64,000 nt of DNA, taken from the NCBI RefSeq assembly GCF_000350225.1, contig NW_005179250.1:186001-250000 (forward strand), read 5' to 3'. Source of the stretch: Chondrus crispus (lineage: Eukaryota > Rhodophyta > Florideophyceae > Gigartinales > Gigartinaceae). The position numbers were made by a program, and so were the translations under genes. A model generated the notes under the pieces. That model saw only the letters and a program-made list of their open reading frames with translations, searched no databases and had not been told where the DNA came from. Below are positions 20,481 to 29,245 of the stretch, one piece after another; the first letter of the stretch is position 1, and every line of letters begins with the position of its first letter.

Positions 20481-20622
20481 TGGACTTGATATCGTTGCTT
20501 TGAACCTCTCCAAGAGATCTTCCATATTCTTTTGGAATGGAACTTCGCTCCGGCGGCACCTTTCCCAACTGGTGCACTCTAATTTTTGCCTGGCTCCCTC
20601 CCATTCCGGAAAAATGTCAGTA

Positions 20623-21129
20623 CAGGGGGGTCGCGATATAGTGCCATCTTTGTTAGTGCCAGCTCCGATATAGTGCTACACTTCTAGGGGTGGCACGAAT
20701 TTTGAGCCAAAAACGAAGGGTCTCTGGAGAGGCAAGGCAGTTGGATGGACGTACTGCCCGAGAGCCGCTGCCGCCGCGGAAAGATATTATGCAGTTGCTT
20801 ACTAGAATAGAGACTATGGCGGAAAAAGGCAGGTTCGATGATGCAATTGGACATCTGCAAAAGTGTAGGCTGGCATTTATGGCTGCCAAAAAGGAGGGAG
20901 TCAATGCGACGGCTCGGCAGCTACAGTACTAATAACAGAAATGCTTGATTAGATGCAAAGTATGAGTGATGGCGTCCTGCGAGCGGTCTTTCTGAGCAGT
21001 GATGCGCAAGGGAGTGGCTGCAAAAAAGCCGTAAATCTCATTATCTTATAGTGCCTGGTTCGATATAGTGCCGTTTTCGGCCCACTGGGCCTCAGACACA
21101 GGGTAGCACTATATCGCGACCGCCCTCTG
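20623..21129. mobile_element. 507-bp nonautonomous TA-flanked element (pogo/Tc1-type MITE)
   Basis: The left end reads CAGGGGGGTCGCGATATAGTG. The reverse complement of the right end is CAGAGGGCGGTCGCGATATAG. TA flanks both sides (20621-20622 and 21130-21131). TA duplications with CAG-starting inverted repeats are typical of the pogo/Tc1-mariner superfamily. The interior encodes no transposase; an accidental frame on the plus strand covers 20690-20932. A truncated second copy lies at 12625-12790. The pogo-like DNA-binding fragment at 5590-6198 could stem from a related autonomous element, which is inference. Confidence 0.85.
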
Positions 21130-21418
21130 TACTGCAGTTTCGCATCGTGATGGCGGCAAGCCATTGTTTGTGGGAAGGGACTTTCTGGAAAGGGTCGTCA
21201 TAATGGAGAGTAAAATGGACATGGATGAAGACTGGGGGATTTATCTTCATTTAGGTGTAATGAATATCTGTAACTGCAGATGAACGTCGAGTTTGGCTCA
21301 AGATTGGGAAAAGGGGCGCATCCAAAGTAAATGCCAAATAGTGCTAGTGTCTGAAATGATATTGAGATACGCAGGTAGTGATTCACCACATTGACAAACA
21401 GAGGTGATAGTATGTACA

Positions 21419-21634
21419 ATGGAAAATAGAGAACATAGCTCGCAAACAACGGCAGAGACGAAATCTAGCTCGGAAGAAATGGCAGAAAGAGCACATAGCT
21501 CGTATAATATGACAGAAAGAAAAGGGAGCTCGCACACAATGGCAAATAGTTTAGTTACTATTCGGGTGGCAGAAATCGGAGATTGCTGTTACTGTGATCA
21601 GAAAAGAAGAAAAGGTGATCAGCGAACAATATGA
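21419..21634 (+). CDS. small ORF with 10-residue tandem repeats
   Basis: ATG at 21419. Four 30-bp units (21419-21538) encode MENREHSSQT, TAETKSSSEE, MAERAHSSYN and MTERKGSSHT. The consensus is a Met/Thr start, Ala/Thr-Glu, and a conserved Ser-Ser at positions 7-8, with a partial MANS after. The 71-codon frame has no known domain or family. Because synonymous and non-synonymous sites both vary, selection cannot be judged by eye. Confidence 0.35.
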   Translation: MENREHSSQTTAETKSSSEEMAERAHSSYNMTERKGSSHTMANSLVTIRVAEIGDCCYCDQKRRKGDQRTI

Positions 21635-22827
21635 AACAATCTCCAGGAAATACCGCCGCTGCCCCCTTTTGGTGCTTTCAGGTTGGTGTCAATCTCTTGA
21701 CGCCGTCACCCTTCGGTCTACGCTTTACTCACGCATCGTGGAACATCCCCTCAGCCATACCTGCGCAACCCCTTCGCGCGGGCGCATGGAGGCCTGATTG
21801 GTCGCGCAGTAAATAATAATGCGGTCGGAAGGCGTGGAGGGCGGTCGTGAATATTGGACGGTAGGGGTGAAAATCAGACGATGACTGTAAAACTCGGAAG
21901 GCGACGGTGAAATTCAGACGGTGATAGAGCAGATGTCACCTCCATTCCGCATTAGTGAGTGGGATTGTGAACTCATTTCACATTTTTATCACTGATTATG
22001 TGTATCAATGACCGATGTAAGCTGGTAATGTCCTGTAGCTGCCAATTGTTTTCCCTCTGTGTACCATTTCGAAAAGCACTGGAAGTGAATACACACTGAA
22101 AGCATTGTAAATATAGGTTATGTGACACTTCTGCCCATTGAAATGGCATGAACACTTGTTCCACATAAATTGTCGTGTGATGACAACCGATAAAGATTAA
22201 ACGAAGCGTTCTGTGCTCGAAATAGCTTTTATATTGATATTATGTTGATTAATTGCCAATATGGAAAAACTGTTGACCATCTGCCAATACGATCTGAAAT
22301 ATCGACCACGATCTTCAATTTATTAAATTTGTGACGCCAGATTTCATTTATCTGTGATGTGAACCTCCTAAATGGAATTAAGAATCCAAAATGTGCCATG
22401 GTTTCCCCATTGTCTCTTGTGGGAAATGACGATCCAGATCATGTCAGGGGAATCGCGACTCAGATGTTTTGGATTGGACATGCGAGTTGGAGCGGTTCAT
22501 ATTGATCCAAATAACCCGTTTTTGGACCAAATTCCTGTGCTCCAAAATTTCGGTCCAATCCAAGTCCAAAAATGGATTGGAACTTCTATGCCGGTGTGGT
22601 GCCATCACTCTCAAAAATTTGTCCAAATATTGAACTGGACCTTATCATCAGCATTGGTGGAGACGCCCTTACTGTATGTCTCGTTTTCGACATGCACTTT
22701 CTTTTAACTAGACACACTGTGCTCCACTGAAAGTGTGTCCTATCCTTTCGTAATGGAAATTTTCTCTTGCCGTAAAATCTTTCCAGAAAACCGAGTCAAT
22801 TCTACGTGGACTTTGACGTCTACGACT
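21635..22827. other. intergenic downstream of the AAA ATPase
   Basis: No gene recognised. A cluster of near-inverted ttggaccaaa and ggtccaatcc words lies at 22500-22600. A plus-strand frame over this part looks accidental. Confidence 0.4.
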
Positions 22828-24606
22828 CTACCCATAGATATGGTTTGCTCCCGTTAGGGAAGTATCTCCCTTCGGGTAATACCTTTCAAAGAACGAGGCC
22901 ACTGACCGCGCGCATTCTTCCGCCGAATTCTCCCGCTGATCGATGAACAGCTGCTGCAACGTCGCGATCGACCGTGCCTCCTTGTCCTCGAACCTGGAAA
23001 ACACTGCACTCACAAACTCCTGTGCCACTTCCTGCCTCGCCTCTGGGTAGAAGGACATGAATAGCTCTTTGATCTGCTCCTCGTCAGGACTGGGAAAGTG
23101 AACTCGTCGATCCACACGTCCGCCCCGGATCAACGCGCTGTCCAGTTTAGCAATGTTATTCGTAGTCATCACCGTGATGACCCCATCCGCACTGATCAAT
23201 CCGTCCAGGGCGTTCAGAAAGCTCGAAAAGGAGAGTTTCGGCGCCTCGGCGCTGGTTCGGTCCTTGTTAAACAGCGCATCCACGTCCTCAAATACGAGAA
23301 GCGCGTTCGCGGGGATCGCCGTGAGTGCCTGGGCAAGGTCCTGGTTGCTGAATTCTGGGTTCGTCATGCTCAGAAAACAGCAGTTGAGCTGGAATTGAGA
23401 CGCAATCACACGGATCGTCGATGTCTTGCCTGTCCCGGGTGGTCCGAAAAATAGAAACGAACGCCGATGTGGCATACCGTGCTCGACATACCATTTACGC
23501 GTCTCCATTTTAAGAAACTGCTTGACGTCTTCGAGAATGTAATCCATTTGCTTGGCAGGAAGAATAACAGATGCCGGTGTTCTCGAGCGCTTCAAGCCCT
23601 CTAGAAACCATCGACCCCTTCCAGGACAAAAAAATTGGTATCGATACAGTGAAAACTTGTGGTCCATGCCATCGTAGATGTCTTTGTCAACGCTCCACTG
23701 AGAGATCTCTGTTACAAAGTTACGCAGCTGTTTGGAACCGTCAAGCCCGACTATTAGCAGTTCACGGAGAGTCGAAAGCGTTCCGTTCACCTCCTGCGGT
23801 TCTCCCACGGAGTAATGTACGATGTGAATTTGCAGACCAGTGCTATTGTCATCCGTACCGGATACGTCGCCATTCTCTCTCCCTTCTTCAGGAACTTCTG
23901 GTACTTTGGATTCAAAACTACCTTCTGTTGTCGTTGCAAGAACATCGAGCTCTCCCATTCTACGCTTTGCGTCGCAGTTTTGCTTGCAGAGATATTCGGC
24001 CGTAAGATGAGGTGGGGGTGGCCATACAATGACTGTTTCGCCTAAGCCGAGCCGAAATTTTGGCTGTGCAAGCTTCTTATCTAACAGGCCTCTCCCGCCT
24101 TTCAACTTTACTTGGTCCATTCTCATCATAGCCGCCTGAAAACTCTTCAAAGTTTCACCGTCGAAGGCATCGTTTGATCGTGGGAATCTCACGTGAGAAA
24201 CAGAGAGAGGGAAAGATGTCCTTGGATCTTGAGGATCGGATAACGCCGCGTACTCCAAAACGGCAGAGTAGAGAGGCTCAACAGAGCACTTCACAGTAAG
24301 AGTGGTCAAGGATTCCACTGGCACTTGATGCTCAGCCGCAATACGAACAAGGGTATGGTGTGGCACATGCGTAATTGTGCCCTGCGGAGAAGGGGGCCAT
24401 TCTTCGACGAGTCCTGGAGGTTGCTTCTCTACCATGTTCGCGTGCTTGTAAATCTTTTCGCACCACCACAACCTAAAGAGCACGCAGGTTAGTTGCCCGT
24501 AATTCGATGCTGGAGCCCGTTTGGTTCGTTGTGCACGAAGTTGCTTGCAGTACGGAGCTTCTTCTACGGTACCACGTATATATACTTCCACGCGATAAAC
24601 TGACAT
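22828..24606 (-). CDS. BCS1-like AAA ATPase
   Basis: Intron-free gene of 592 codons from ATG 24606. The C-terminal half is an AAA+ module: Walker A GPPGTGKT at residues 388-395, Walker B LLVFEDVDAL at 436-445, sensor-1 TTNN near 482-485 and arginine-finger region LIRGGRVDRRV near 494-504. The segment just before it (GRGRWFLEGLKRS, MDYILEDVKQFL) and the Tyr-rich pre-AAA region match the layout of Bcs1-type proteins. In mitochondria Bcs1 inserts the Rieske protein into complex III. Related algal and plant proteins have diversified, and no clear N-terminal transmembrane helix is seen here, so mitochondrial Bcs1 function is uncertain. The long N-terminal 250 residues are unfamiliar. It is one of the few intact host-type genes in the window. 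Confidence 0.85.
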   Translation of the reverse strand: MSVYRVEVYIRGTVEEAPYCKQLRAQRTKRAPASNYGQLTCVLFRLWWCEKIYKHANMVEKQPPGLVEEWPPSPQGTITHVPHHTLVRIAAEHQVPVESLTTLTVKCSVEPLYSAVLEYAALSDPQDPRTSFPLSVSHVRFPRSNDAFDGETLKSFQAAMMRMDQVKLKGGRGLLDKKLAQPKFRLGLGETVIVWPPPPHLTAEYLCKQNCDAKRRMGELDVLATTTEGSFESKVPEVPEEGRENGDVSGTDDNSTGLQIHIVHYSVGEPQEVNGTLSTLRELLIVGLDGSKQLRNFVTEISQWSVDKDIYDGMDHKFSLYRYQFFCPGRGRWFLEGLKRSRTPASVILPAKQMDYILEDVKQFLKMETRKWYVEHGMPHRRSFLFFGPPGTGKTSTIRVIASQFQLNCCFLSMTNPEFSNQDLAQALTAIPANALLVFEDVDALFNKDRTSAEAPKLSFSSFLNALDGLISADGVITVMTTNNIAKLDSALIRGGRVDRRVHFPSPDEEQIKELFMSFYPEARQEVAQEFVSAVFSRFEDKEARSIATLQQLFIDQRENSAEECARSVASFFERYYPKGDTSLTGANHIYG

Positions 24607-25334
24607 AAAGTACTAATACGCGTCTAATCCAACGCTTGAATGAGAGAGCTTGAAAGTGAAATCATGTTCGTTTCTTTTCAGCCGAAATCTGATACTCATA
24701 CGCGTTCGCTATTGGCTGTGCTGGGCATATCTTGCTACGCTGTCATTTCAAATCATGACAGAGTTCAGATGGACTCTGGTTTTCCTCCCGGTTGTCACAG
24801 ATTTCCCCTCTTCACCTGTTGTCCCGTCGCCCTGAACCTCGACTAGCGCAAATACTCAAAGCGACATTGCTGCCCCTGTGACAAGGCGTTACGTTCGTTA
24901 CAGGTTGAGCTAAAATGTTCTGTACAGTCATGCATCATGAAACAGAAGACTGAAGGGGATGTACGAACATCCGTTATCTGTGTGCTGTGCTGCCCCCTTT
25001 TCAAAGCATCGCACATATGTCCAGCGATTCAATCGCCTTTTGCTCCAACTGTGTTCATGCCTGCTTCAAAAATTTCACGTTTTGCGTTACTTGCATTGGT
25101 TCTGAAGGTTGGCGCAACCGCATGAAGCGATGCCCATAGGAGAATTCGTGTGTGGAAAATGAAATTTTTGATATGTGTTCCGAATACTGCGTCACAAGAC
25201 TACAGCAACAAGCATACATTGCACTTCATTCATTTAAACAAACATATTGGTCAGCATTATTTGAGATGCAAAAGCAGCTTATGTGACCAATCGAGGTTAA
25301 CCTGTCAGATGGCCTGTCAGATGGTTGATACCCG

Positions 25335-25430
25335 CGATTTCATTAAATCATGTTTTTGCGCGCAATTGCGCGCAAAAACTGCCAGATAATGCTGCAAAAT
25401 GAAAAAATCATCACTTCGGCCTTCTTCAGG
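25335..25430. repeat. dispersed repeat, copy 2, with 28-bp perfect palindrome
   Basis: Partner of 13695-13790. A perfect palindrome at 25352-25379 (arms gtttttgcgcgcaa) lies inside; the partner copy has only a degenerate version of it. Confidence 0.7.
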
Positions 25431-25520
25431 CGACCCACCGATAATCGCGATCAACCATCGAAATCGAGATCCCCCATGCCTTCCTAGGGTCCCTGTAGCC
25501 CATCTCCATCATGGCGATGT

Positions 25521-25627
25521 AACGTGTAAGTCGTGGCTACCATTGTCTGAAGTCGTTTCTTCATGAAGAATCATGAAGTTTCTCAGTTTCTGCATGAATA
25601 AACAAGCAAAAAGCAAAAATGAAAAAA
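25521..25627. repeat. dispersed repeat, copy 2 (partner 20364-20480)
   Basis: Shares aacgtgtaagtcgt, tttctgcatgaataaa and gcaaaaagcaaaaatga with the first copy. Confidence 0.75.
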
Positions 25628-27247
25628 CAACCCGAAATCGTGGGTTGATACGCACTTCGACTCCCTGAATGACTCTGTTTTCCTTATATCAAACAAAGTG
25701 TATATCGCTGACTTTCCTCGCGGGATTGGCAGTGAGTTTCCTATTATTCAATCTAATTATTGGAAACCTTCCCCACACAAATACCGCAAGCAAGCACGGT
25801 GGTATTCACACAGCGAAATGTCAAAGACAGAAAGTTACACCCACGAAAGCATGAAGTAAACAAGTTGCCCATCTAGTCGGAACTAGCGGCAGTTCAAAAC
25901 AAGTGCAGAAGCCCAAGGGCCGAGACTGCAATACTGATATTACTTCTGCTTGAGGGAAAAGTCGAATTCCGCCTCCACTCGTAAAAGAGCTATTTTGGGT
26001 GAAGATGAACACCGCAAAAGTGTTTTGCTTCTGCTGCACATCTTTCTGCTTTGAATAAGAGAACAAGTGGCTTGCCTGCGAAGCGAACGCCACCTGATGA
26101 TGACACAGTAACAAACGCATTCGATGGCGTACTATTCATGCAGGCAGCAATGGAATGGTGGCCATGAGACTACCATGACTGCAATCCTCGCATCTACCCG
26201 TTATTTCAAAATTTACTCGCAGATCCTTGCGTCTTCAGAGGTTAGATGGAGCGGCATTGCGAGAGTGACAGAGTGTGGGCCGTGTGGTGGCTGAGACTCA
26301 ACAAACTAAAGTGGGGAATGCGTACTTCAATTCAATATTCATCCCCGATGCAAGCGGTGTAGAAAGGCGCTGTTGTGTACAGCATGGATTAATATGGCAG
26401 CAGTGCAGCTGTACCAAACATCGGAACAGTGAGCTGTAATCCGTTGCTACACGGTGACATTTTGTGAACGGGAATACTTTCCGCCGTGGAGAACCGTCCG
26501 CACGGTGGCTTCAACAACCCACCACCACCCCCATTAGCTGATAGCATACCGTTCCATCTCTTGACTTGTCCGCACATAGGGGTATGGGCACGGAAACTGC
26601 TGGGCGGTGGCCTGGGCAAGATGGGCGATACGGATGGACAAAACTGAATGAAGGAACCGTCGACCGCTAACGTGCATACAATGTACTATCCGCCGTTCGG
26701 TTCCTCTCAGCGATACACAAGATGATGCTTGAGGATATATAAACATGGGTAATGAGTGGCGAAAATGCTCGCAGATCGATACAATCACGCAACAAGAAAA
26801 GGTGTGCACGATCACTGCCGTTGATAAAAGGGCACTTGCGTTCTTGCCACCGATTCAACTATGCGCCTTGCCTTTGTTGGCAACGCTCCTGACAAGGCGC
26901 CTCAACATATTTTCGCAGCGCAACCTAATGCGTTGCCACACGTATTGGCTTGCGCCTTGTTTCAGAGCCGGCAGCACTCGATGAACAGAATTTGCGCGGA
27001 AATGATGCTCAGCGATTCAAGAATCGTTCTTGGTGTGTTCAACTACCAAAAAACGCTTTTGTCTTAAAGAGTTCACAAAAGTGGTCTCCTATGCCCATGA
27101 CAAGTTGAAAATGAAGCCAACACGTTCACTGATGCCTGCTTATTTGCAGGGATCGATGGAAATCCCTTGTAGCGAAGCGATCCTCAATCGGGATTCGCGT
27201 ATTCCGGTATCCAAATAGTCCGTTCTCAACAAGGTTGCATGTATTCG

Positions 27248-27295
27248 AAACAACACAACACGAACAACCATGACGTTGTTCGTGTTGTGTTGTTT
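27248..27295. terminator. 21-bp perfect hairpin just 3' of MED21
   Basis: Arms 27248-27268 and 27275-27295 are exact complements around a 6-nt catgac loop. On the minus strand the stem begins 17 nt after the MED21 stop codon. Its place suggests a 3'-UTR stem-loop or 3'-end-processing element, though similar palindromes occur elsewhere in the window away from genes. Terminator function is inference. Confidence 0.5.
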
Positions 27296-27312
27296 AGAAC
27301 GCAGCAGCGCAT

Positions 27313-27744
27313 TTATGTTTCCGTCTCCCTAGCCGAGGTGATCTGTCTGACACTCTCCAGCAGTTTATGAGCATCATCGACTGCCTCAGACATTTCCTCG
27401 CCGATCTGGGCAGATTCGAAGTTGGCCACATCTAACAATTCGCGTTCCTTTCCCTCGATCTCTGTCATCTGCTCCTCGATTCCGTCAACGAGGGTGTCGA
27501 CATCGCGCGAACACTGCACGATCTCCTTTGCAAATCCAGGAAGCTTTGCTACGAGTTCGGCCCGGGCAACTGTGTCGTTCTGCACTTCGTCAGCTTCTTC
27601 AGGGCCGCGCGTGACCGGGGGCGCGTCGCGCTGGATTATGCCGAGATAAGTGTAGAACATTACGCCGAGCTCCTCCATGCGTTTTTGAAGACGGGAAAGG
27701 TCGTCCAGGTGGTCTTGTTCGGGTTTTTCGGGCTCGGTGGACAT
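27313..27744 (-). CDS. MED21: Mediator complex subunit 21
   Basis: 143 codons from ATG 27744 (MSTEPEKPEQ). An in-frame ATG at 27756 would add four residues; the frame upstream of that has only a TTG. The N-terminal DDLSRLQKRMEELGVMFYT and GIIQRDAPP match the conserved start of Med21 (…RLTQLQ…, …IGVLQ…APP). The rest is a long amphipathic helix with the family's pattern: KLPGFAKEIVQCSRDVDTLV, then a Glu-rich coiled coil. Med21 pairs with Med7 in the Mediator middle module and couples activators to RNA polymerase II in the nucleus. Length fits the family (about 130-150). No intron. The 3' side carries a strong hairpin. The gene lies about 0.4 kb from the piggyBac-like locus. Confidence 0.8.
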   Translation of the reverse strand: MSTEPEKPEQDHLDDLSRLQKRMEELGVMFYTYLGIIQRDAPPVTRGPEEADEVQNDTVARAELVAKLPGFAKEIVQCSRDVDTLVDGIEEQMTEIEGKERELLDVANFESAQIGEEMSEAVDDAHKLLESVRQITSARETET

Positions 27745-28167
27745 GATAGGAAACATAGGATGCAGAAAAAGCAATTTTCGATGGTTGCAACGAGAGACAG
27801 TGATGAAGGCTGGGGAAAAAGAGGCGGTGGAATGGTAAGGCGAAACGAGGCATTTCGACTTCGAGCGCAGGGTACTGTACAGCGGTACACGTATTAAGTA
27901 TCGGCCCTTTTCTTGCGGGCAAGAATGCAGAATTGTGGCAACCGCAATTACTGTACACTGTAATTTGTGAAACGTGTTTAGGCGGAAACTAGCGAGGTAG
28001 ATCTACCCATCAAGCGTTATCATAACATAAAAATGTGCGAGTTTTATTTCTTTTCAACTTTGATGTGCACGGTTCCTATTTTTCTTTGAATGTTGACTCG
28101 TTTTAAATTTTTTCTGAAGTAAAAACCGAATTGAAAGCAATTCGGGCAAGGTTTCTATGCTACTGGT
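27745..28167. other. 5' region of MED21 up to the piggyBac-like locus
   Basis: AT-rich intergenic DNA. It holds the MED21 promoter presumably, but no clear TATA box. Short gtactgtaca-type palindromes lie near 27872 and 27950. Confidence 0.35.
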
Positions 28168-28171
28168 ATAA
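28168..28171. other. ATAA target duplication, left
   Basis: ATAA directly precedes the CCCTGTGCTCC terminus. The same ATAA follows the right terminus at 38700-38703. A 4-bp duplication related to TTAA is expected for piggyBac-type insertion. Confidence 0.85.
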
Positions 28172-28745
28172 CCCTGTGCTCCCGTTTGTGACGATTATAG
28201 GCGTCTCAAAAAGTGAGACGATTTGTGAGATTTTTTGTGAGAGTTGTACTACCGAGCCCGCCGCCGTCTACAACATCACAAACCGTTTGTGAACATTTGT
28301 TGACGTTTAGCACTTTTTCAGATGGTTTTGAGACGATCTCATTGCCTCATCTCAAACGTCTCATAAAATGTAGCACTTTTTGAGATCATTGCGTGACGTC
28401 TCACAGGTGCATCTCAAACATCACACTAACTATAGCACTTTTTGAGATGAATTTGTGTGAACATTCAAGAAGTTCGCAAACGTCAACCCTAAACTGCACA
28501 GTTCACAAAACTAGTGTGCCGTTTGAGACGGTTGTGTGTGAGCGCACCACCACGATCAGACACCTCACACAGTCAAGTGCCTTTCGTCTCACAAAGTGCT
28601 CTTCGTCAACAAACTCAACCAAAATTTCCCCCAATCTCACTGTGTCTCGCGGGATTCTGCCCTTTGTGATATCTGCCTGTTCCATCCCACCAATCACCGA
28701 ATACCCACACTGTCCACATTCTCTGAGACTTCTGGCCACCTCTCG

Positions 28746-28749
28746 CTAT
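28746..28749. other. inner junction CTAT
   Basis: Here the 5' segment stops, two bases into the expected start codon, and meets the 3' terminus (ccctgtgctcctttttt) of the inverted body. The matching ATAG is at 33444-33447. Confidence 0.85.
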
Positions 28750-29245
28750 CCCTGTGCTCCTTTTTTGTGACGGTAATTTTGTGCCCCGGTCGGGTTTTTT
28801 TGAACTTTCTTCCGTTGTAGAAGGCGCAGTCAGCCCGAAGTAGTGCCGTTCAACACAAAACAGTGTTCCGGTCAAGTAGATATAGGTCTCGTTCTGAACT
28901 GGCGAGTACTTCCGGCGTGGTGTCTGCTCAAAAAATGAATTGTGGACCGGGGTTTGATACGGTCCCAAACATCTCAAAACTCACACAAAAAGTCTCGAAA
29001 GTCTCACAGTGTATGAGATTCACACATAAATTGTGAGACGTCAACTTTTCGAAGAGCATTTTTGTTGATTGTTGTGTAAATGTTGTTGACGATTTGTGAG
29101 ACTCTCACTTTCCTGGAATGCGACGTCTCAAAAATGCACTATTCTAATCTCAAACATCACATTAAGTGCACAACGTCTACCAAGCAGCCTTGTTTACGAG
29201 TCAGTCTACGGGGTCAGAAACAGAGAGTTGGGGTGGTTATTCGCT

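Larger units (their letters stand above)
24607..27247. other. 2.6-kb intergenic region with dispersed repeats
   Basis: No gene supported on either strand. The noncoding repeats at 25335-25430 and 25521-25627 are listed separately. The outer words gttgatacccgcgatttc (25325) and gaaatcgtgggttgat (25636) are partly inverted, so 25325-25655 may be one nonautonomous element. Confidence 0.5.

Noticed and set aside
22372..22707. 111-residue plus-strand frame
   Set aside because: No domain; built over a local inverted repeat of ttggacc/ggtccaa words.
28393..28770. 125-residue plus-strand frame in the piggyBac-like 5' segment (and its twin at 33669)
   Set aside because: It overlaps the repeat-rich subterminal region and is present simply because the 578-bp segment is duplicated.
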